A stretch of DNA of 44,283 nucleotides from a virus: IMG/VR virus record IMGVR_UViG_3300035211_000051, positions 1 to 44,283 of that record; one strand, 5' to 3'. Shown here one piece after another: positions 30,201 to 36,273 of the stretch. The notes below the pieces were generated by a model. That model was not told the origin of the DNA, made no database searches, and was given only the letters and a program-made list of their open reading frames with translations. The position numbers and the translations under genes were made by a program. The number at the start of each line of letters is the position of its first letter. Position 1 is the first letter of the stretch.

Positions 30201-30676
30201 AAGGAAACGCCAACGTCACATTCAACCATGTCAATGGCGTTCCTGACATCAGCGGGTCTTCTGCACGCATCGCTGTTACTGTTGATAGCGCAACAGCGAT
30301 AATGTCTTTTGAACTTGCGAATAGTGTCACCGCTGGCGTGTCAGTCAACACGCCGGTTGTTGCGACTATGGCTGCAAACGGCGACTTCACTGCGACCGGC
30401 GATGTCACGGCGTTCTCCGATGTCAGGCACAAGACCAACATCGAAACCATTCCCTACGCACTGGATGCGGTTCTCAAGATGCGCGGCGTGCGGTTCGACC
30501 GCAAAGACACCGGCAGCCGTGGCTGCGGCGTGATCGCCCAGGAGATGCAGGGCATCGTGCCCGAGGTCGTGAAGTCGAACGATGACGGTGTCCTGTCTGT
30601 CGCCTATGGCAACCTGGTTGGCTACCTGATCGAAGCGGTCAAGGAGCTGAACGCCAAGGTGGAGGCGCTGTCGTGA
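27233..30676 (+). CDS. Tail fibre with YadA-head-like repeats and S74 chaperone (1147 aa)
   Basis: The N-terminal 60 residues (MAELPRYSRKFGFADHSVSN and the following PHPGQKLDQEFDRLA) look like a virion attachment domain, followed by a long Ala-rich coiled coil (about 95-185). Residues about 290-405 contain short YadA-head-like repeats (AIGNGAYAK, SVALGFGAEL, GVAVGYACG, GIAVGYGSL), a trimeric beta roll. A large beta-rich region follows. The C-terminus is an S74 intramolecular chaperone: S1062 and nearby Lys in AFSDVRHKTNIETIPYALDA, then GCGVIAQEMQGIVPEVV. S74 domains fold the trimer and cleave themselves off, here releasing about 86 residues. The fibre probably binds the host receptor. The stop overlaps the next GTG start. 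Confidence 0.88.
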   Translation: MAELPRYSRKFGFADHSVSNPTTPHPGQKLDQEFDRLAAWIVAATASLRELQRADGELMNATVGPDQLKPGVLEYLADQVREIIALDIQRVNSLVELAGDHRAGAERAVGAIKVNQAEAIQRSGEAVHAAALSNRDAERAGSAALRASTDALDAQLDANRAEDNANKAAIHEALARDFAEKLEGPVMLLPPDATYNEANDQALWSSKWWAVYTQNLLAEFNVWYLGAFPTPPTQTPSGDALAPGMIYYDTSTELLYFYDGSQWFSLERRNWLVANNLTNYATDPTAIANAIAAGDDAQALGDEAIAIGNGAYAKSFNNVIIGGYAYADGAGAYESVALGFGAELFDAPYGTSLGAYAYTYAPEGVAVGYACGVGGQRGTAIGANAWAGMEYGIAVGYGSLVAPVGHYLYDESKIKLLTDTVGLRVTEAGDVEKTLDGGSVWVPVAAGSGGGIEEAPIDSNEYVRKNAGWVQTAYFSGDYNDLTNIPPGELVDPGNLTNQTLRWDGTRWVRNPYLESYDTGTLYIGRFATDPGLLVAVGQGRNPDGFAHFDLHGAATSKLRMARKAGVNGDAEITNDGSGDLLIGTGGKIDMRVDAFGGVVIGDYAHRERNLEIHAPGGTGALGRPSLQFVNHTVDDYACNIEFFNDTVRAGYIAVAGTSGTLALANETLGSDVVFSTESTVRMRIEASGRVGINETDMSASGANAQLAIGTGYLNFTDGYGVVWGGGSGRPALIGNKSTGTIYFSGADVGVNTNSPGAKLEVVGSGSDPACIITGDTGPGLEIGVHSVNAESDIALQANAAIVGEDSISYAVDASGYHRWMTGATNRRTGIAGATEQMRIDSTGVLDVATAVQIGAGDTRIEQHTGNYGSLNITNHASGGYYGISLNGWLNLMKSTGQTGSGGLYNDDQNHWVVRYAPNQGTFLHYAGSERLETTSNGVDIAGSITVSGNITKPGSSGDFNVNSEGVLDAWEVVAGRGNGSVGLTINDSQGNANVTFNHVNGVPDISGSSARIAVTVDSATAIMSFELANSVTAGVSVNTPVVATMAANGDFTATGDVTAFSDVRHKTNIETIPYALDAVLKMRGVRFDRKDTGSRGCGVIAQEMQGIVPEVVKSNDDGVLSVAYGNLVGYLIEAVKELNAKVEALS

Positions 30677-31929
30677 CAACGCCCTGCTCAGGCCCGATCA
30701 GCTTGCAGGACGTTGCCACTGAGTTTGGCGGCGCGACACCGCATGCCATGTCAGAGTACCGCGGCGAAGGCGATGCGCCAGCGTCCGGCCCGATCAGCAT
30801 GTCCGACTTCTACTGCGCCACTGCGTTCCCGACCGTGAAGCGCGTGCAGCGCGGCACGGTGTATATGCACGACCTGTCGCCGCTTACAAACGGGTCAGGC
30901 ATCGATTCGCGGTACACCGACATCACGGTCACTGCGGTTGACCCAAGCAAGACATGGGTGCTGGTGGACTGCGAGAACCCGAACGGGACAATGAACGATG
31001 CCAACTACTCTGCAAATTTCTTTGGCCGACTGATCAACTCGACCACCCTGCGAATTCACACCGATCACACCTCGTTTGTGCTGTACACCGCTCGTATCTG
31101 CTGGCAGTTGATTGAATTCAACGAAGGCGTTACGTCGTACAACTACACCGTATCCGATGCACTGATGACAACGGTTAACGACGATTCGGTTGACGATGTT
31201 TATGTCAACAAAGCCATCACGGCGGTTGATTTGAACAAGTCGTTTTCATGGATGTGTGGCGGCGGCAACAGGACTGCTGACAACACCATACGCGACAACT
31301 TGCGTCTTGCCAGCGGGTCGCAGGCCAGACTCTTCACTAACTCAAACCTCGTTTCTCCAAGAACGAGTGCAGGGTTCCATGTGCTGCAATTCGACACCGG
31401 CATTCAGTCGGTGCAGCGCGTGACAGATGGCGCAAACAGCGCCACCAACGGCGGGTTTGCTGGCGGTTCTGGTATCGACCAAGTTTACAAGGACTACACA
31501 ATATCGGCTGTCGATACCAGCCGGTCGATCATCCTCATAAACTCGTTCATGGCCAATAACGCGCAAATGAATGCGCGGTTCATCAACAGCACGACGGTGC
31601 GCGTCAGCCACTGGTTTCCTATCACGGCATATGCGCTGGAGTTTCAGGTCGTCCAGTTTGAAGCCGGGTTTGCCCAGGTGCAGCATGTCACAGTCAATGG
31701 AAAGGCGGTTTCCAACGACGGCGCAGGGTCAGACCCCTGGTATCGCTACACCAGTTTTCCAATCTCGTCGGTCAATACGGCCAAGTCTGTTGCCATCGGC
31801 AAAATGGCAATTTCTGGCGGGCGAACACGGGGCCAGTTCCAGCTCTACAGCGCCACTGAAATACGCGCTGCGTATCAGACGACGGACCCGACCTACGGCA
31901 CTGCATCAGTGATTGAGTTTTTGACCTGA
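30673..31929 (+). CDS. Tail protein with four tandem beta modules (418 aa)
   Basis: The start is GTG 30673, with GGAGG at 8-bp spacing and a GTGA overlap with the fibre gene. The N-terminus has the phage-tail motif GPISLQDVATEFGG, with AMSEYRGEG and a second GPISMSDFYC copy (residues 7-49). After this come four copies of a roughly 90-residue module at about 55-149, 152-240, 243-329 and 332-416. Each has an I(T/S)AVD..KS/T strand, a RxINSTT(L/V)R-like middle and an (I/V)xxF end. This is a good candidate for a receptor-binding or secondary fibre protein. The family of the module was not identified. Confidence 0.75.
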   Translation: MTTPCSGPISLQDVATEFGGATPHAMSEYRGEGDAPASGPISMSDFYCATAFPTVKRVQRGTVYMHDLSPLTNGSGIDSRYTDITVTAVDPSKTWVLVDCENPNGTMNDANYSANFFGRLINSTTLRIHTDHTSFVLYTARICWQLIEFNEGVTSYNYTVSDALMTTVNDDSVDDVYVNKAITAVDLNKSFSWMCGGGNRTADNTIRDNLRLASGSQARLFTNSNLVSPRTSAGFHVLQFDTGIQSVQRVTDGANSATNGGFAGGSGIDQVYKDYTISAVDTSRSIILINSFMANNAQMNARFINSTTVRVSHWFPITAYALEFQVVQFEAGFAQVQHVTVNGKAVSNDGAGSDPWYRYTSFPISSVNTAKSVAIGKMAISGGRTRGQFQLYSATEIRAAYQTTDPTYGTASVIEFLT

Positions 31930-31942
31930 AAACGGAGAAGAC

Positions 31943-32137
31943 ATGACACAGGCACCAGGCGAGAAGCCAACCGACATTCCAATGCCACGCGAGCTGGTGG
32001 ATGCGATCTACAGCTACCTGTCGGCGCACCCGCATCGCGAGGTCAGGCACATGGTCAGCGCCATCGAAGTCGCAGTGTCATCTGCGAACAAGCCTGGCGT
32101 GGTTAATTTCCCGGACAAGGAGCGCGCGGATGGGTGA
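31943..32137 (+). CDS. Small hypothetical protein before endolysin (64 aa)
   Basis: ATG 31943 has CGGAG upstream. The protein has a helix LVDAIYSYLSAHPHREVRHM followed by VSAIEVAVSSANKPGVVNF. It has no transmembrane segment, so it is not a normal holin. The end overlaps the endolysin start by 8 bp, implying coupling to lysis genes. Function unknown. Confidence 0.6.
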   Translation: MTQAPGEKPTDIPMPRELVDAIYSYLSAHPHREVRHMVSAIEVAVSSANKPGVVNFPDKERADG

Positions 32138-32477
32138 CATCAGCGAACACTTCGACCGGCGAGAATTCCGCTGCAAATGCGGCTGCGGATACGACACAGT
32201 CGATGTCGAGCTACTGGAGCTGTGCGAGATCGTGCGCCAGGAAACCGGCAAGCCTTTGATCATCAACTCCGCGTGTAGGTGTCCGTCACACAATCGCGAG
32301 GTGGGTGGCGGCAAGCGCAGCCAACACTTGATAGGACGCGCAGCGGACCTCCGCGTCGATAACCCGAAGGCAGTCTACGACGCGCTGTGCAAGAGGTTCC
32401 CAGATGAATATGGATTTGGGTGTTATGACACGTTTGTCCACGTTGATTCTCGTACCAACGGCCCTGCTCGTTGGTAG
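32130..32477 (+). CDS. Endolysin, M15 peptidase (DD-carboxypeptidase-like)
   Basis: The start at ATG 32130 gives a complete 115-residue domain. It begins EHFDRREFRCKCGCGYD and has the zinc ligands of Peptidase_M15_3: H66 and D73 in SQHLIGRAADL, and H104 with D106 in TFVHVDSR. Such enzymes cut peptidoglycan stem peptides. There is no signal peptide, so export needs a holin. The 3' end overlaps a lipoprotein gene by 74 bp. Confidence 0.86.
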   Translation: MGDISEHFDRREFRCKCGCGYDTVDVELLELCEIVRQETGKPLIINSACRCPSHNREVGGGKRSQHLIGRAADLRVDNPKAVYDALCKRFPDEYGFGCYDTFVHVDSRTNGPARW

Positions 32478-32646
32478 CTGCGGAGGGCTGGATGTCACGC
32501 AAAAAGGGAAAGCGTGGAGTTTTACGTGCGTGGGCGTCTGTCAATCAACTATGCAAGGCATTCGCGGCGAGGTACAGGTTGTAGACGATGTCGAGTACAC
32601 GGTCGATGTGCCCGCCCCAACAGCAACACCGGAGACTGAGTTATGA
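32404..32646 (+). CDS. Small lipoprotein, possible spanin-like lysis protein (80 aa)
   Basis: ATG 32404 has AGAGG at 7-bp spacing; ATG 32425 is an alternative. The N-terminal signal is hydrophobic (LSTLILVPTALLVGSC), with a VGSC lipobox at which signal peptidase II would cut, leaving a short mature protein (CGGLDVTQKGKAWSFTCVGV). The frame overlaps the endolysin gene in a different phase, as lysis lipoproteins (Rz1) often do. An outer-membrane lysis or exclusion role is likely; no inner-membrane Rz partner was found. Confidence 0.65.
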   Translation: MNMDLGVMTRLSTLILVPTALLVGSCGGLDVTQKGKAWSFTCVGVCQSTMQGIRGEVQVVDDVEYTVDVPAPTATPETEL

Positions 32647-33191
32647 ACTGGCTGACCTACTGTGACGATGGCGCTGTGACATTGCAGCACCTGAACGAAC
32701 ATTTCGGAGACGAAACCTGGGTTGAGAGCTGGCTGGCGGACCCGACGGTGCCTGATGCCATTGCCAAGGAAATCGACGGCTTCCACGAGGCCCACATGGC
32801 CGAGTTCCTGGGCCTGGCCGAGCGCTGCATGACGATGGATATGGTCGAGAAGTACGGCGGCACTGACATCGCCGGCAAGATGGCGAAGGGCGAGGTCAAG
32901 TTGACCTGTTCAAACCCGAAGACCTACAGCACCTTCGTGCCGCGCAAGATTCCGCCAATCAACGCCTGGTCGGAGAACTTCATCGAAAACAAGTCCTGCC
33001 ACACCTACTATTTGAAGCAGGACAAGGGCGACAGCTACCGGCATTCGCGCATGATCCGGCTGTTCAGCGAGGCGCAGTACCACCACCAGAAACGGACCTG
33101 GGACAAGGAACAGAACGCCGACCCGATGATGGTGCGCATGATGGCCGAGTTCGGGCCGTTTGCGCTACCGGAGGAAGCAGCCAGCAAATGA
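32643..33191 (+). CDS. Hypothetical protein (182 aa)
   Basis: ATG 32643 overlaps the lipoprotein stop (ATGA). Residues 1-60 are acidic with a helix (AIAKEIDGFHEAHMAEFLGL). The middle (PKTYSTFVPRKIPPINAWSE) is aromatic, and the end is basic and His-rich (YRHSRMIRLFSEAQYHHQKR). No known family was recognised. Its place between the lysis genes and the small pre-terminase genes suggests a lysis or late function. Confidence 0.65.
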   Translation: MNWLTYCDDGAVTLQHLNEHFGDETWVESWLADPTVPDAIAKEIDGFHEAHMAEFLGLAERCMTMDMVEKYGGTDIAGKMAKGEVKLTCSNPKTYSTFVPRKIPPINAWSENFIENKSCHTYYLKQDKGDSYRHSRMIRLFSEAQYHHQKRTWDKEQNADPMMVRMMAEFGPFALPEEAASK

Positions 33192-33382
33192 GCGAGGGGC
33201 GCAATGACATCACGGCGCAGGAAATCAGACTTCGCCTTGAACGCCTGGAAGCGCTCACGCTGGAGCTTGGCGCACTGCTGGCGCGGGCGCTGCCTGCGGC
33301 CCACCAGTGGGCCATCAAAGACGTTTTTGACAAGTACCGCACGGAGGAACCCGATGCCGCGCAAGTACGAAAAGATGCGTGA
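33188..33382 (+). CDS. Small helical protein (64 aa)
   Basis: It starts in an ATGA overlap. One long helix is evident (AQEIRLRLERLEALTLELGA, LLARALPAAHQWAIKDVFDK) with a heptad-like pattern, so a coiled-coil dimer is likely. Its last 29 bp overlap the next gene. No role can be read from sequence. Confidence 0.58.
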   Translation: MSEGRNDITAQEIRLRLERLEALTLELGALLARALPAAHQWAIKDVFDKYRTEEPDAAQVRKDA

Positions 33383-33494
33383 CAGTCTAAAGTCACAGGG
33401 CAAGTCCGACCGTGAGGCCAAGCGCATCGCGGCGGCAACGTACAACAAACAGCGCAAGCCAGGTCAGCGGCCTGTCACGCGCGGGAGCAAATGA
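33354..33494 (+). CDS. Small basic protein (46 aa)
   Basis: ATG 33354 follows GGAGG at 6-bp spacing; the longer upstream frame is out of phase with real genes. The sequence MPRKYEKMRDSLKSQGKSDR and the continuing AKRIAAATYNKQRKPGQRP resemble a small basic phage protein with a KS..EAK.IAA..YNK pattern. Charge suggests nucleic-acid contact. Function unknown. Confidence 0.65.
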   Translation: MPRKYEKMRDSLKSQGKSDREAKRIAAATYNKQRKPGQRPVTRGSK

Positions 33495-33495
33495 C

Positions 33496-34356
33496 ATGAC
33501 ACAAGCGATGCGTTACGTGAGAACCAAACGGACCTACTCAAAGTCCAGCTACGCCAACATCTGGGGCCTGTACCCGACCGACCAGGTGCTGCCGCCTGGC
33601 CCGATTGAGCTGCCCGACATGCCGGATACGCTCACGCCGATGGTGCCGATCTTCAAGCCGATCACGCCGAGTATCCCCGGCGCTGTCGGTGTCACGCCTG
33701 GCCTGCCCGGTACGGGCACCGTCACGCCGGAAGTCCCTGGTGCGATCGGCGTTCAACCCGAAGTCCCCGGTGCCGTTGGCGTCACGCCGGATGTCCCAGG
33801 CAGTATCGGCGTGCGCCCGGAGGTGCCGGGAACCGAAGGCCTGAAACCCGGCATCCCCGGCACCGAGGGCCTTCAGCCCGAAGTCCCCGGCCAGGTCGGC
33901 GTTCAGCCTGAAGTCCCTGGCCAGATTGGCGTGCGTCCAGAAGTCCCGGGCACCGAAGGCGTTCTGCCTGGTAGGCCTGGTGGAGGCTTGCAGCCACAAG
34001 TCCCCGGTCAGATCGGCGTTCAGCCGGAGGTGCCGACCGCGCCTGGCCAGACGGTGATGACCGCGGACAAGTCGGTGCTGGAGATTCCGACGCTGACCGG
34101 CAAGGGCACGATCATGGTCAAGCTGTCGAAAGACGGTGCCCCGGTAACGGGCGCTCTGGTCAACTACACCGGCCTGAATCCCGACATCGCATCCGTGATG
34201 CTCAGTAATGCTGGCGTCACCGATGCCAACGGCGAAATCCTGGCGACGGTCACGGCCAAGGACAACGGCAGCATGGACCTGGCGTTCATGTCGCCCGAGG
34301 TCGAAGTCGGAAAGGATGTCACGGTGGTCTGTGGCACGAAGCAGGCCAAGGGATAA
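33496..34356 (+). CDS. Elastin-like decapeptide-repeat protein with Ig-like domain (286 aa)
   Basis: ATG 33496 follows GGGAG. The N-terminal 60 residues (KRTYSKSSYANIWGLYPTDQ, with a Pro/Met-rich end) probably anchor it. Residues 61-180 are twelve near-perfect units of ten residues with the pattern PGxxGVxPEV (one copy has nine). The VPG-containing units resemble elastin-like beta spirals. Residues 188-279 look like a bacterial Ig-like domain, with SKDGAPVTGALVNYT and GVTDANGEILATVTAKD. The gene lies between lysis and packaging genes. It is a likely virion stalk, decoration or head-fibre protein, inferred from architecture only. Confidence 0.8.
   Translation: MTQAMRYVRTKRTYSKSSYANIWGLYPTDQVLPPGPIELPDMPDTLTPMVPIFKPITPSIPGAVGVTPGLPGTGTVTPEVPGAIGVQPEVPGAVGVTPDVPGSIGVRPEVPGTEGLKPGIPGTEGLQPEVPGQVGVQPEVPGQIGVRPEVPGTEGVLPGRPGGGLQPQVPGQIGVQPEVPTAPGQTVMTADKSVLEIPTLTGKGTIMVKLSKDGAPVTGALVNYTGLNPDIASVMLSNAGVTDANGEILATVTAKDNGSMDLAFMSPEVEVGKDVTVVCGTKQAKG
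33676..34035 (+). repeat. Tandem 30-bp repeat coding for decapeptides
   Basis: Twelve imperfect 30-bp units (one is 27 bp) encode PGxxGVxPEV decapeptides. The repeats are in frame, so copy number can change without frameshift, and the region may vary between relatives. Confidence 0.85.
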
Positions 34357-34371
34357 GCGGCCTTGTTGAAG

Positions 34372-34635
34372 ATGGAGTACGCCGCTGAACTGACCTGGCA
34401 TAAGCCGTCGCCGGCCATTGCCGGCGTGCAGCAGTATGTCGTGGCGACCAACCCCTACATGCCGAAATACTGGCTGTGGGGCGTGCTGACGGACACGAAC
34501 TACTTCGATGCCGCGCACGAGCTGGTGCCGTACCAGGCGGCGTTCAGCACCATCTTCGACTCGGAGCAGGATGCCCTGACCGCGCTGCAAGCGGCCCTGG
34601 AGGCATGGGACGCAGCCAGGCCGCCGCAGCCATGA
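34372..34635 (+). CDS. Small protein before large terminase (87 aa)
   Basis: ATG 34372 is the likely start (TTG 34363 and 34366 are alternatives). The protein is aromatic (WHKPSPAIAGVQQYVVATNP, YMPKYWLWGVLTDTNYFDAA) with a C-terminal helix DALTALQAALEAWDAARPP. Its stop overlaps the terminase ATG (ATGA). Genes in this spot are often small terminases, but this one lacks a DNA-binding motif, so it is more likely an accessory protein. Confidence 0.62.
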   Translation: MEYAAELTWHKPSPAIAGVQQYVVATNPYMPKYWLWGVLTDTNYFDAAHELVPYQAAFSTIFDSEQDALTALQAALEAWDAARPPQP

Positions 34636-36272
34636 CGGACGTTCTCAAGGAAATCGGGGAGCTGCTTGCGGAGCTGCCGCCGGATGCGCGCTCCGCAATG
34701 CACGATCGCATCGACGCGATCTTCGCCGACGCGAAACAGTCTGAAATGGGCCAGGCCATCCAGGCCGCCAAATCCAGCCTGCTGGCGTTCACCAAATTGA
34801 TGATGCCGCACCCGGACGACCCGGACGACGCGGCCATGTCCCGCTACCAGGCCGCGCTGCACCACAAGATCATCGCCGCGGCCCTGGAGGAAATGCAGAA
34901 GGGCCACCTGTTGCGCCTGATCGTCAACGTGCCGCCGCGCCACGGGAAAAGTCAGCTCGCCAGCCGCATGAATCCCGCCTGGGTGGTGGGCAAAGACCCA
35001 TACCGCAGCATGATCCTGGCGACCTACAACCAGGACTTCGCTGACGACTTTGGTCGCGAGGTTCGGGAAATCCTGGAATCGGAGCGCTACCAGCGCGTGT
35101 TCCCAGGCACCAGGCTGCGTACTGGCTCGCGCTCCGCATCCCGCCTGGTGACGACCGAGGGCGGCCAGATGTCGTTCGTTGGGCGCTCAGCTTCACTGAC
35201 CGGCCGCGGTGCCGACATGCTGGTAATAGACGACCCGATCAAGGACGCCCAGGAGGCCGGCAGCAAGCTGATCAGGGACCAGATATGGGATTGGTTCACC
35301 AAGGTCGCCTATACCCGCCTGATGACCAAGAGCGCCAGCGTGGCGATCATCCAGACCCGCTGGCACGAGGACGACCTGGTGGGCCGGATTACGGACCCGA
35401 AGAACCCGTATTACAGCGCCGAGGAGGCGTCCAAGTGGAAGATCATCGATCTTCCGGCGATAGCCGGCGAGAACGATGTCATGGGCCGCAAGCCTGGCGA
35501 GCCGCTGTGGCCGGAGAGGTTCGATCTCAAGTACCTGGAGGGCGTGCGCAGGATCGATCCGAGAGGCTTCAGCGCGCTGTACCAGGGCAGGCCGAGCCCG
35601 GAATCCGGCGACTTCTTTAAGCGCGAGTGGGCAGAGAAGAACGCCTACATGCCGTCCGATTTGCCGCGCGATCTGCGGTTTTACTGCGCCTCAGACCACG
35701 CCGTTTCGACCAGCCAGCGGGCCGACAGGACTTGCATCGTGCCGGCCGGCGTTGACGATAACGGCGTGATTTGGGTGCTGCCGGAAATGTTCTGGGACCG
35801 CGCTGACACCGAGCGCGTGGTCGAGGCCATGCTGAATATCTGGCGGGCCAGGCCGTATCTCCTGCATTGGGCGGAAAAGGGCCACATCAGCAAGTCCATC
35901 GGGCCCTTCCTGCGCAAGCGCATGCGCGAGCGCGAGGTTTACACGGCGATCGATGAGATTCACCCGGCGGCCGACAAGCAGACCCGCGCGCAGTCGATCC
36001 AAGCGCGCATGGCGATGGGCCGCGTGAGGCTCCCCAGGCACGCGCCGTGGTTTGCGGATGCTGTCGAGGAGCTGATGAAATTCCCGCATGGCACCTACGA
36101 TGACTTCGTGGATGCCTTGGCGTTGCTTGGCCTTGGATTGGCCAAACAGGTGTCGGCGCAGACCGGCAAAAAGAAGGACGACACCCCCAGGCCAGGCACT
36201 TTCGCCTGGATAAAGTGGCAGACCAAGATGCAAGAGCAGGAAGCTGCCCGTTACAACCGCAGAGGCTGGTGA
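34632..36272 (+). CDS. terL: Large terminase subunit
   Basis: The true start is ATG 34632 in the ATGA overlap; a longer frame would run antiphase through the previous gene. The 546-residue protein has Walker A VPPRHGKS (residues 100-107), Walker B MLVIDD (196-201) and a coupling motif AIIQTRWHEDDL (238-249). The nuclease domain begins near RFYCASDHAVST, with D355, and ends with DDFVDALALLGLGL (D490, D491, D494). The ATPase translocates DNA into the head, and the nuclease cuts the concatemer. Frame and length are normal. Confidence 0.93.
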   Translation: MTDVLKEIGELLAELPPDARSAMHDRIDAIFADAKQSEMGQAIQAAKSSLLAFTKLMMPHPDDPDDAAMSRYQAALHHKIIAAALEEMQKGHLLRLIVNVPPRHGKSQLASRMNPAWVVGKDPYRSMILATYNQDFADDFGREVREILESERYQRVFPGTRLRTGSRSASRLVTTEGGQMSFVGRSASLTGRGADMLVIDDPIKDAQEAGSKLIRDQIWDWFTKVAYTRLMTKSASVAIIQTRWHEDDLVGRITDPKNPYYSAEEASKWKIIDLPAIAGENDVMGRKPGEPLWPERFDLKYLEGVRRIDPRGFSALYQGRPSPESGDFFKREWAEKNAYMPSDLPRDLRFYCASDHAVSTSQRADRTCIVPAGVDDNGVIWVLPEMFWDRADTERVVEAMLNIWRARPYLLHWAEKGHISKSIGPFLRKRMREREVYTAIDEIHPAADKQTRAQSIQARMAMGRVRLPRHAPWFADAVEELMKFPHGTYDDFVDALALLGLGLAKQVSAQTGKKKDDTPRPGTFAWIKWQTKMQEQEAARYNRRGW

Positions 36273-36273
36273 C

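Noticed and set aside
33538-34590. Minus-strand frame (350 codons) opposite the decapeptide-repeat gene
   Set aside because: It is the mirror of the repeat, spans two plus genes, and has no start signal; the plus frame has a clear repeat and Ig-like domain.
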